This document shows, one piece after another, positions 46,289 through 53,527 of a DNA stretch of 64,000 nt. This stretch comes from Rhodospirillum rubrum ATCC 11170 (lineage in GTDB: Bacteria > Pseudomonadota > Alphaproteobacteria > Rhodospirillales > Rhodospirillaceae): positions 2,341,001 through 2,405,000 of the forward strand of contig NC_007643.1 of the NCBI RefSeq assembly GCF_000013085.1. Direction: 5' to 3'. Under the pieces are notes generated by a model. That model had not been told where the DNA came from and ran no database searches. It worked only from the letters and a program-made list of their open reading frames with translations. Each line of letters begins with the position of its first letter. The stretch's first letter is position 1. Both the position numbers and the translations under genes were made by a program.

Positions 46289-46302
46289 ATTTTTGGATCC
46301 AA
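46289..46302 (+). promoter_or_regulatory. GntR-type operator before the hydroxyproline operon
   Basis: ATTTTTGGATCCAA lies 38 bases before the first operon gene; its TTGGATCCAA core is a perfect palindrome. The same 14 bases occur at 53399-53412. Confidence 0.55.
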
Positions 46303-46339
46303 TATACAAAATGGCTTTCGTCCCTGGAGGCCAAAACCC

Positions 46340-47608
46340 ATGCCCTCGCCCGCCGATGCCGCCCCCCCTCTTCCCACCCTGGTCGTTGGCGCCGGGATCA
46401 TCGGCGTGTGCTGCGCCCTCGCCCTGCAAGAGCGCGGGCTGTCCGTCACCCTGATCGATGCCAAGGAACCGGGCCAAGAAGCCAGCTTCGGCAATGCCGG
46501 TTGTTTGGCGGCCAGCGAGATCTTGCCGATGGCGGCGCCCGGGCTGGCCTGGAAGGTGCCGCGTTGGCTGCTCGACCCCTTGGGCCCCCTGGCCCTGCGC
46601 CCTGGCCATCTGCCGGCCCTGATCCCCTGGTTGCTGCGCTTCCTGCGCGCCGGCACGCCGCAAGGGGTGATCGCCGCCACCGCCGCCTTGGCGCCGCTGG
46701 CCGATCTCAGCTGGCGGCTTTGGCCCGAGCTGGCGCGCGCCCACGGCCTGGCAGGCGATATCCACGCGCAAGGCACCCTGACCCTTTATGAAACCGACGC
46801 GGCCTTCCAAGCCGATGCCGCCGCCCGCCGGGTCCAGGCCGAGCATGGCATCGTCAGCGAGATCCTGACCCCGGGCGCCCTGGCCGAGCGCGAACCCGAT
46901 CTGGCGCCGATTTTCCGCCACGGGGTATTCCATCCGCGCTACGCCCATGTCTCCGACCCGGCCCATATCACCGCCAAGCTGGCCGAACGCGCCGTGGCTC
47001 GGGGGGCCGTGCTGGTGCGCGGCCGGGTTCTGGGCATCGAGCGCGGCGCGGGCCGCGCGCGCCTGCGCCTTGAGGGCGGCGCCAGCCTGGAGGGCGCCCG
47101 GGTGGTGATCGCCGCCGGAGCATGGTCGGGGGCGCTTTGCCGGGCCCTGGGCCATCGGGTGCTGCTGGAAAGCGAGCGCGGCTATAACACCACCTTGCCC
47201 GATCCGGGGGTGCGCATCGGCTGCCCGATCAGTTCGGCCGAGGGCAAATTCATGCTCTCGCCCTTGGATATCGGCCTGCGCATCGGCGGTGCGGCCGAAT
47301 TCGCCGGATTGACCGCCCCGGCCAATTACCGGCGCTGCGACGCGCTGTTGACCGTCGCCAAGCGCTTCCTGCCCGGGCTGCGCGACGCCGGCGGCAGCCG
47401 GTGGATGGGCCAACGGCCGTCAACGCCCGACAGCCTGCCGGTGATCGACGCCCTGCCCGGCGACGGCGCGGGCGTGTTGCTGGCCTTCGGCCATGGTCAT
47501 CTTGGCCTGACCAATGCCCCGGGCACGGCGGCGATGATCGCCGCCCTGGCCTGTGGCGAGACGGCGCCGATCGACGCCGGCGCCTTTTCCCTCTCCCGCT
47601 TCGCCTAA
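46340..47608 (+). CDS. FAD-dependent D-hydroxyproline dehydrogenase-like (DadA family)
   Basis: A 422-residue flavoprotein. VVGAGIIGVCCALALQERG (15-33) is the Rossmann dinucleotide fold, EASFGNAGCLAAS the DadA-type FAD loop, and GHGHLGLTNAPGTAAMIA the C-terminal FAD site. D-amino acid dehydrogenases of this kind oxidise cis-4-hydroxy-D-proline in bacterial hydroxyproline degradation. The next two genes encode the epimerase and deaminase of the same pathway, which supports that role. GGAGG lies 11 bases before the ATG. Confidence 0.85.
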   Translation: MPSPADAAPPLPTLVVGAGIIGVCCALALQERGLSVTLIDAKEPGQEASFGNAGCLAASEILPMAAPGLAWKVPRWLLDPLGPLALRPGHLPALIPWLLRFLRAGTPQGVIAATAALAPLADLSWRLWPELARAHGLAGDIHAQGTLTLYETDAAFQADAAARRVQAEHGIVSEILTPGALAEREPDLAPIFRHGVFHPRYAHVSDPAHITAKLAERAVARGAVLVRGRVLGIERGAGRARLRLEGGASLEGARVVIAAGAWSGALCRALGHRVLLESERGYNTTLPDPGVRIGCPISSAEGKFMLSPLDIGLRIGGAAEFAGLTAPANYRRCDALLTVAKRFLPGLRDAGGSRWMGQRPSTPDSLPVIDALPGDGAGVLLAFGHGHLGLTNAPGTAAMIAALACGETAPIDAGAFSLSRFA

Positions 47609-47619
47609 GGACCCCATCC

Positions 47620-48621
47620 ATGGCCCGTCATACTTTTTCGTGCATCGATGCCCATACCTGCGGCAATCCGGTGCGTCTGGTCTCGGGCGGCGCGCCCCTG
47701 CTCACGGGGGCGACGATGATGGAGCGCCGGGCCCATTTCCTGCGTGAGTACGACTGGATCCGCACCGGTTTGATGTTCGAGCCACGCGGCCACGACGCCA
47801 TGTCGGGCAGCATCTTGTATCCGCCGACCCGCGCCGATTGCGACATCGCCATTCTCTTCATCGAGACCAGCGGCTGCCTGCCGATGTGTGGTCACGGCAC
47901 CATCGGCACGGTCACCGTCGCCCTGGAACACGGCCTTGTCCGCCCACGCGAGCCCGGCCTGCTGCGTCTGGACACCCCCGCCGGGGTGGTCGAGGCGCGC
48001 TATACCCAGCAAGGCGACAAGATCACCTCGGTGCGCCTGCGCAATGTGCCGGCCTATCTGCATGGCACCGGCTATCAGGTGGAGGTTCCCGGCCTGGGGC
48101 CGCTGACTTTCGATATCGCCTATGGCGGCAATTTCTACGCCATCATCGAGCCCCAGCCCGGCTATGCCGATCTCGACGCCTTGTCGGTGATGGATATCCA
48201 AAGCTTCAGCCCGAAGATCCGCGCCCTGGTCAACGAGCGCTATGAGATCATCCACAAGGCCGATCCGCGCCTGCGCGGCCTCAGCCATGTGATGTGGACG
48301 GGCAAGCCCCGCGATGCCCTGGCCCAGGGGCGCAACGCCGTTTTCTATGGCGAGCGCGGCGTCGATCGCAGCCCCTGCGGCACCGGCACCTCGGCCCGCA
48401 TGGCCCAATTGGCGGCGCGCGGGGCTCTGGCGCCCGGCGACGCCTTCGTCCACGAAAGCATCATCGGCAGCCTGTTCCATGGCCGGGTCGAAGAGGCGAC
48501 CACCGTTGGCGATAGCCCGGCGATCATCCCCAGCGTCGAAGGCAGCGCCTGGGTCACCGGCCTCAATACCCTCTTCCTTTATGACGAAGAGCCCTATTCG
48601 CAGGGCTTCCTGCTGCCCTGA
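47620..48621 (+). CDS. 4-hydroxyproline 2-epimerase (proline racemase family)
   Basis: A 333-residue protein of the proline racemase superfamily. Both catalytic cysteines are present, C90 in PMCGHGTIG and C253 in RSPCGTGTSA, which marks an epimerase or racemase rather than the dehydratase variant (Ser/Thr first residue). It converts trans-4-hydroxy-L-proline to cis-4-hydroxy-D-proline, the substrate of the preceding flavoenzyme. It starts 11 bases after that gene with TAAGGACC as ribosome site. A proline racemase cannot be excluded, but the operon argues for hydroxyproline. Confidence 0.9.
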   Translation: MARHTFSCIDAHTCGNPVRLVSGGAPLLTGATMMERRAHFLREYDWIRTGLMFEPRGHDAMSGSILYPPTRADCDIAILFIETSGCLPMCGHGTIGTVTVALEHGLVRPREPGLLRLDTPAGVVEARYTQQGDKITSVRLRNVPAYLHGTGYQVEVPGLGPLTFDIAYGGNFYAIIEPQPGYADLDALSVMDIQSFSPKIRALVNERYEIIHKADPRLRGLSHVMWTGKPRDALAQGRNAVFYGERGVDRSPCGTGTSARMAQLAARGALAPGDAFVHESIIGSLFHGRVEEATTVGDSPAIIPSVEGSAWVTGLNTLFLYDEEPYSQGFLLP

Positions 48622-48660
48622 CCCGCCTCCCCTTCTTTCCTTTCCCTATAAGGACCCGCC

Positions 48661-49575
48661 ATGACCGTCGACTGGAAAGGCGTTTTCCCCGCCGTCACCA
48701 CCAAGTTCAAAGCCGATCTTTCCCTTGATGGCGACGAGATGCGCCGCTGCGTCCAGGCCCAGGTCGATGCCGGGGTCGATGGCCTCATCTGCTGCGGCTC
48801 GCTGGGCGAGGCCAGCACCCTTGATATCGACGAGAAAGTCGCCGTGGTGGCCCTGGCCCTGGACGTCGCGGGCGGCCGCATCCCGGTGCTCGCCACCGTG
48901 GCCGAGGCCACCACCGCCCGCGCCTGCGCCTTCGCCAAAAAGGCCGAGGAGATCGGCGCCGATGGCTTCATGATCTTGCCGGGCATGCAATATGTGTCGG
49001 ACGGCCGCGAAGCCGTGGCCCATTACCAAGCCGTGGCGGCAAGTGTCAGCAAGCCCTTGATGATCTACAACAATCCCGTCGCCTATCGGGTCGATCTCGG
49101 CGAGGAGGAGATCGCCACCCTGATCGAGGATCCGAAGTTCGTCGCCATCAAGGAAAGCTCCGACGACGTGCGGCGCACGACCACCTTGCGCAATCGCTTC
49201 GGCGCGCGCCTGAAGATTTTCGGCGGCGTCGATAATCTGGCGCTGGAAGGCCTGCTGATGGGGGCGGATGGCTGGGTGGCCGGCTTGGTCTGCGCCTTCC
49301 CCCGCGAGACCGTCGCCATCTACCGGCTGGTTCGCGCCGGGCGGCTGGACGAGGCGCGCTCCCTCTATCGCTGGTTCGTACCGCTGCTTGAACTCGATGT
49401 CTCAACCAAGCTGGTGCAGAACATCAAATTGGCCGAAGCCCTGGCCTGCGGCTCGACCGAAACCGTCCGCCCGCCGCGCCTGCCCCTTGTCGGGGCCGAA
49501 CGTGCCCGCGTCGAAGCGATCATCCAGACCGCCCTGGCCTGCCGCCCGGCCTTGCCCGATCTGGACAGCCTGTAG
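48661..49575 (+). CDS. DapA-family lyase, probable pyrroline-4-hydroxy-2-carboxylate deaminase
   Basis: A 304-residue TIM-barrel protein of the dihydrodipicolinate synthase/N-acetylneuraminate lyase family. K164 in VAIKESSDD is the Schiff-base lysine, IYNNP (135-139) holds the conserved tyrosine, and CGSLGEASTL replaces the usual GTTGE loop. In hydroxyproline operons such a protein deaminates 1-pyrroline-4-hydroxy-2-carboxylate to 2-oxoglutarate semialdehyde. Last of three co-directional genes. The dehydrogenase that would finish the pathway is not adjacent. Confidence 0.87.
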   Translation: MTVDWKGVFPAVTTKFKADLSLDGDEMRRCVQAQVDAGVDGLICCGSLGEASTLDIDEKVAVVALALDVAGGRIPVLATVAEATTARACAFAKKAEEIGADGFMILPGMQYVSDGREAVAHYQAVAASVSKPLMIYNNPVAYRVDLGEEEIATLIEDPKFVAIKESSDDVRRTTTLRNRFGARLKIFGGVDNLALEGLLMGADGWVAGLVCAFPRETVAIYRLVRAGRLDEARSLYRWFVPLLELDVSTKLVQNIKLAEALACGSTETVRPPRLPLVGAERARVEAIIQTALACRPALPDLDSL

Positions 49576-49587
49576 AGCCCGCCAAAG

Positions 49588-49623
49588 CCCTGGCGGAGCC
49601 GCCCGTTCGCTCCTCCGCCAGGG
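49588..49623. terminator. Hairpin between hydroxyproline operon and acyltransferase gene
   Basis: An 11-bp perfect stem (CCCTGGCGGAG/CTCCGCCAGGG) with a 14-base loop lies between two convergent genes, 12 bases after one stop and 9 before the other. No T tract on either strand; a bidirectional terminator is the likely reading. Confidence 0.5.
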
Positions 49624-49632
49624 ACCTGCCCC

Positions 49633-50835
49633 TTATTCCGCCGCTGCCGCGACGGGAAGCGGCTTTCCGCGCGCTCTGGTCAGCCCTTTCGCCAGAGCCA
49701 TCCCGGGCTGTTCGATCAGCTTATGGGCGATGGCGGCGACGATAAGCGTTCCGATCATCGTCACGCTCCAATGGACCACCAGCCAGCCGATCGCCCGATA
49801 GCCGGTCGCGCCGATATCGACCATGCCCGAGGCGCTTACGGCCTGAATGACCATGAAGTGCAGCACATAGGCGCTGAAGCTCAGGCGACCGAGACCACAG
49901 AGCCACCGATGGGAAAAGACCGTCCCGGCTCCTTTGGCCAAGACGAGGATGAATCCCACGAAGACAAAGACCATCAACAGCATGGTCGGCAGGGTCAGCG
50001 GACTGATCAGGTAAGACGGGCTGGCGACACGCTGCGACAGAACCAGGGCCAGCCCCCCCAGACCCGCCAGAAGGCCATAGGTGAGGCGCTTGCCGGGACG
50101 GCGGACCTTCAGCCGCGCCAGCACATGGAACAGGACGATCCCCAAGGCGAAGACGATCAGTTGATTGGGGAACCAGAAATAAAGGAAACCGTCCACCGCC
50201 AACGGCGGATAATCGGCCAGCCCCTTCAAGGCCAGGGCGTTGGCCACGCAGGCGAGGACGACCGCCGCCGCGCTCAGCGCCAGGGCGCGCGGCAGGGTGG
50301 TCATCACGATCGCCAGCACAGGAAACACGGCATAAAAGGTGAACTCGACGCCGATACTCCAGCCGCCGGGCACCACCATCCATCCCCCCGTCGTCGGAAT
50401 CCAGGCGGGATGCCAAGCGTTGATGAACAGAAGGGATCGAGCAAGCTGGCCGGGGTCGAACCCACCGCTTGGCGGTCTCAGATAAAAATAGATCAGCGCC
50501 CCAAGGTAGTACATCGGAGCGATCCGGAGAAACCGGCGAATGAAAAAGGTGCGCGTCGCCGTTGGAAACGGTCTGGTCTGTCGCGACCACGACATCATCA
50601 AGGTGATCGCGCTGGCCAGGAAGAACAGCTGAACCCCGTGACCACCCGAATTCGTAAGAAGTTTCACCGGATAGGGCATCTGGGCGAACTGTCCGCCGAC
50701 ATGGCAGGTGATCACCAGAAGGATCGCCCAGCCACGAACGGCATCGATGTAATCGAGTTTGTCTTCCGACGGATCGGCGCGCGGCGCGGCAACGGCCTGG
50801 CCTGACTGAACTGCGGGATCCGTGGAAGAATTCAT
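49633..50835 (-). CDS. Membrane acyltransferase, acyltransferase-3 family
   Basis: A 400-residue integral membrane protein with about ten transmembrane helices. DYIDAVRGWAILLVITCHVGGQF at the N-terminus contains the conserved arginine and histidine of acyltransferase-3 (OafA/NodX type) enzymes; FFIRRFLRIAPMYYLG is the second signature. Such enzymes O-acylate exported sugars, lipid or peptidoglycan. The acceptor is unknown and no glycan genes are nearby. ATG 50835 follows AGGAC; the upstream frame to 51033 is not family-like. Confidence 0.87.
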   Translation of the reverse strand: MNSSTDPAVQSGQAVAAPRADPSEDKLDYIDAVRGWAILLVITCHVGGQFAQMPYPVKLLTNSGGHGVQLFFLASAITLMMSWSRQTRPFPTATRTFFIRRFLRIAPMYYLGALIYFYLRPPSGGFDPGQLARSLLFINAWHPAWIPTTGGWMVVPGGWSIGVEFTFYAVFPVLAIVMTTLPRALALSAAAVVLACVANALALKGLADYPPLAVDGFLYFWFPNQLIVFALGIVLFHVLARLKVRRPGKRLTYGLLAGLGGLALVLSQRVASPSYLISPLTLPTMLLMVFVFVGFILVLAKGAGTVFSHRWLCGLGRLSFSAYVLHFMVIQAVSASGMVDIGATGYRAIGWLVVHWSVTMIGTLIVAAIAHKLIEQPGMALAKGLTRARGKPLPVAAAAE

Positions 50836-51222
50836 GGCGAAAGTCCTGCTCGCAGCGGAAATCGTCAGGATGGAAAGCGCAAGGGAGTCAGGGGGAACGA
50901 GCCCTCCCGCGGTCCCGCATCGGCCGCAAGGCGATCGGGGAGGCTCAAATTGAGGAAGCAAGCGGTGAAAGGGATCGCCCGAACCAGCGGTCCCGCCCCA
51001 GTAAAGAAATAATTTTAAGTAAATTAACCACAAATTTCAAGGAGCGTCTTGGGAAGACCTTCCCCGGGGGCTTACCGGTCCCAGCGGCCATAGCCCCCCC
51101 CATCGACCGGGGCTTCGCCCGCGATCCCCAACCGTCGGCCTTGCTAAATCATTCTCATCGGCGGTGGTTTGATCTAGGCTGCGGGCCTTCTTGCCGATCC
51201 CCCGCCAGCGAAGGTCTTTTCC
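50836..51222. other. Gene-free stretch upstream of acyltransferase gene and mgsA
   Basis: I see no gene here; long frames crossing it on the minus strand are extensions of shadows. An AT-rich patch at about 51003-51043 may hold promoters for one or both divergent genes, but no convincing -35/-10 pair stands out. Confidence 0.5.
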
Positions 51223-51690
51223 ATGTCCCACAGCCCCGAGACGCCGCCGCGCATGACCATTGGTCTGGTCGCCCATGATGGACAGAAGCGGGCCATGGGC
51301 CAGTGGGTGGCGGCCAATGCCACCGTGCTTGGCCACCACGCCCTGGTCGCCACCGGCACCACCGCCCGGGTGCTCAAGGAACAGAACCCGACCTTCGATA
51401 TCACCGGCCTGAAAAGCGGTCCCTTTGGCGGCGACCAGCAATTGGGCGCGTTGATCGCCGAGGGACATCTGGACTGTTTGATTTTCTTCGTCGACCCGAT
51501 GGAGCCCCAGCCCCATGACGTCGACGTCAAGGCGCTGATCCGTCTGGCCCAGGTCCACGAGATCCCGGCGGCCTGCAACCGCGCCACCGCCGATCTGATG
51601 ATCACCAGCCCGCTGTTTGGCGTTCTGCGCGCCGGCAGCTTCCCCCCGGCCGAAGAACGCTTCGCCGTCTACGCCAACCGCAAGGTCTAG
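51223..51690 (+). CDS. mgsA: Methylglyoxal synthase
   Basis: A 155-residue enzyme that converts dihydroxyacetone phosphate to methylglyoxal, a bypass of lower glycolysis under phosphate stress. GLVAHDGQKRAM opens the fold, ATGTTARVL and SGPFGGDQQLGALIAEG form the phosphate pocket and catalytic aspartate region, and FFVDPMEPQPHDVDVKAL plus PAACNRATADLMI complete the family pattern. Length is typical. It is the last ordinary gene before the AT-rich island. Confidence 0.94.
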   Translation: MSHSPETPPRMTIGLVAHDGQKRAMGQWVAANATVLGHHALVATGTTARVLKEQNPTFDITGLKSGPFGGDQQLGALIAEGHLDCLIFFVDPMEPQPHDVDVKALIRLAQVHEIPAACNRATADLMITSPLFGVLRAGSFPPAEERFAVYANRKV

Positions 51691-52310
51691 GGGGGAAAGG
51701 CCCTAAACTTTCTATGAGTACTTTTAGAGAAAACAGATAATTGACCAGCCCCGTCAATTGAGAACAGCTTCCCCATAAAAAAACATACAGAGCGCCCCAC
51801 AACTTAGGGTAAATCTGGAGATACTATTTTTCTAAAAAATGTGAAATCCGATATAATTTATTGGAGGCAAAACAATGATAAATACAAATCTCTACCGTGG
51901 CGTAATATTAGGCATTATTGGAGGAATTTTATTAGGATCTACAATTACATACTTATCAATGGGACAAAAAAGATTTTCAAATGAAGAAAAAATTCTTATC
52001 GCTTTATTAAGTAGATTAAATAGCATGAGCAACACTATAGAAGATATTTCTTGCAATGTTAATGATGAGGGATCTTTAATAGAAAAAATCAAGGAGCTCA
52101 TTGAAACGGCAAATTTTAACAAAGAAATATTGAAATTTAATAAAAATATAGAAAAACAACAAACACTACTTGATAATTGTATTATTGAGGCAAATTTTTA
52201 TAAAAATGATTTAAATGGAAAAATAACAGGAAAAATAAAATGTACAGAATAAATTTTACATATATAAGTAATTTATAATTAATTATTTATCAGAAATTTC
52301 TATAATTCAA
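51691..52310. other. AT-rich island
   Basis: Base composition changes abruptly after the mgsA stop: the next 600 bases, and above all 51810-52310, are far richer in A and T than anything else in the window. The island holds one ORF (51875-52252) and ends at a hairpin. It looks horizontally acquired. No direct repeats or tRNA gene mark its edges. Confidence 0.8.
51875..52252 (+). CDS. Orphan membrane-anchored small protein in AT-rich DNA
   Basis: A 125-residue product I do not recognise. It begins with a single transmembrane helix (about 8-28: RGVILGIIGGILLGSTITYLS) and continues as a charged, Lys/Glu/Asn-rich helical region, probably coiled coil (about 36-110: NEEKILIALLSRLNSMSNTIEDI, IEKIKELIETANFNKEIL), suggesting a bitopic inner-membrane protein with a cytosolic helical tail. 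GGAGG lies eight bases before the ATG. Codons such as ATA, AGA and TTA are frequent here but rare in neighbouring genes. A TATAAT hexamer at 51852 is too close to the start to be a confident promoter. Confidence 0.62.
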   Translation: MINTNLYRGVILGIIGGILLGSTITYLSMGQKRFSNEEKILIALLSRLNSMSNTIEDISCNVNDEGSLIEKIKELIETANFNKEILKFNKNIEKQQTLLDNCIIEANFYKNDLNGKITGKIKCTE

Positions 52311-52334
52311 CACGGCATCGTAAGATGCCGTGTT
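52309..52334 (+). terminator. Terminator-like hairpin at the island's right edge
   Basis: AACACGGCATC-N4-GATGCCGTGTT is a perfect 11-bp stem, 57 bases after the orphan ORF stop, followed by CTCTTC. It coincides with the return to GC-rich sequence. Confidence 0.6.
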
Positions 52335-52363
52335 CTCTTCGGAATAAGCAGAGGGGAACGAGT

Positions 52364-52477
52364 GTATGGACGAAAGAGAGTCGGCGGATCTATAACCGGC
52401 TAGGGGAATGTTATCCAAGCGCTCTGATTAACGAGAAATAGGCTTTGGTGGCGCAGATGATTTCCCTGGCAATGCGC
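52364..52477 (+). pseudogene. Relic of an IS5-type transposase N-terminus
   Basis: One plus-strand frame reads VWTKESRRIYNRLGECYPSA, then LINEK, stop, ALVAQMISLAMR. This follows the pattern of IS5-group transposase N-termini, where W-T-x-E-x-R-x-x-Y is followed by YPSDLTDEEWAL and a PxAKR block. The stop is TAG where tryptophan (TGG) is expected, and similarity ends after about 38 codons, so the copy is broken and truncated. No terminal inverted repeats are obvious. It lies between the AT-rich island and the eipB-like gene. Recognition is by eye only. Confidence 0.55.
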
Positions 52478-52515
52478 AAAAAATCACCATCTCATCCTTC
52501 CCCCGGAGCCGACCT

Positions 52516-53367
52516 TTAGCAGTCGGGTTCGGGCAGCGGCTTGATGTCCTTGAGCAGGGTGCGCAAGCTGAAGAAGCCGAAGTCCTGGACCATTTCCTGG
52601 GCCACGCCGTTGTCGTGGTAGCGCACCCGCACCTCGTAATTGGGCAGGTCTTCCCGGTCGTCGGGCGGGAAGAAGGCGATGGTCATCCGCCAGGACGGCG
52701 TGTTGAGCAAGGCCTTTCCGGCCTCGTTCGACACCGGTCCGCTCAACCCCTTGGTCGCCTCGGCGCCAGCGGGCAAGGGTGGGCCGATGAAGGCGGTGAC
52801 CAGCGACGGACCCTCTTCCGAGGCGCCGTCGAACACCGTCCGGCTTAGATAGCGCTCGCCGCGCTCGGCGGCGCGCAGGATGTCAAGGGTATGGGCGCTG
52901 GGAAACAGCGTTCCCGCCGGCAGCGGCACCACATCGTTTTCGGGCTTGTGGAAGCTGGCCTCGCCCTTGGGCGGCTGGCCGGCCAGGGCGGCCGAGCCCT
53001 CGAGCACCTCGTCGACCTCGCCGTTGCGCTTGTTGCGCACGAAAAAGGAATAATCGCCGCCGTCCTTGGATTCATAGGCGACGAATTCCCATTGCGTCGC
53101 CATCTCGCCGCCCTCGGCATAGGTCAAATCAAGGGTGGTGCGGGTTTCCATCGTCCAGCCGGCGCAGGTGTTCTCCAGCTTGTAATTCATCTCGCCCCGG
53201 GCATTGACCACGCCACCCGGCGTGGCGCGGGCCAGCGACAGGGCGTAAACCGCCTCGTGCGGGGCCAGCGTCGGTCCGGCAGCCTGGGCGGTCGAAGCCA
53301 AGGGGACTCCCCCAGCCGCGAGGGCGCCTGCCGCCCCGATCATAACCGCCGCGAAACCCTTGCCCAT
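52516..53367 (-). CDS. EipB-like periplasmic cell-envelope integrity protein (DUF1849)
   Basis: A 283-residue exported protein: signal peptide with likely cleavage after AQA (near 29), mature start AGPTLAPHEAVYALSLA, and a beta-rich body (NARGEMNYKLENTCAGWTMETRTTLDL, YSFFVRNKRNGE). C68 and the C-terminal C283 (PEPDC) match the disulfide pair known for Brucella EipB, which has almost the same length. EipB proteins bind lipid-like ligands and protect envelope integrity. AGGAG lies eight bases before ATG 53367. The promoter region carries two TGGATCCA elements shared with the GntR cluster. Confidence 0.85.
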   Translation of the reverse strand: MGKGFAAVMIGAAGALAAGGVPLASTAQAAGPTLAPHEAVYALSLARATPGGVVNARGEMNYKLENTCAGWTMETRTTLDLTYAEGGEMATQWEFVAYESKDGGDYSFFVRNKRNGEVDEVLEGSAALAGQPPKGEASFHKPENDVVPLPAGTLFPSAHTLDILRAAERGERYLSRTVFDGASEEGPSLVTAFIGPPLPAGAEATKGLSGPVSNEAGKALLNTPSWRMTIAFFPPDDREDLPNYEVRVRYHDNGVAQEMVQDFGFFSLRTLLKDIKPLPEPDC

Positions 53368-53383
53368 AAAGCAAACTCCTGAT

Positions 53384-53412
53384 CTGGATCCAATTTCTAT
53401 TTTTGGATCCAA
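53384..53412. promoter_or_regulatory. Pair of GntR-type operators between eipB-like and FAD oxidoreductase genes
   Basis: CTGGATCCAA (53384-53393) and ATTTTTGGATCCAA (53399-53412) place two TGGATCCA palindromes 19 bases apart, 17-45 bases upstream of the eipB-like start and about 115 upstream of the oxidoreductase start. The second is identical over 14 bases to the site before the hydroxyproline operon. Confidence 0.55.
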
Positions 53413-53527
53413 CTTTGTTGTGAAAGGCCTTACGCCATGATATGGCGATGGCTCGCGGGTGGACACAAGGGGGTATTTCCCAAGGGTCTTCCCTTCGGTC
53501 TTGGCCCTTTGAGTGGAAGGACGGCCC

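Noticed and set aside
51852-51857. TATAAT as -10 box of the orphan ORF
   Set aside because: It would put the transcript start almost on the ribosome site, and the best -35 at 17 bases matches poorly; in AT-rich DNA the hexamer is expected by chance.
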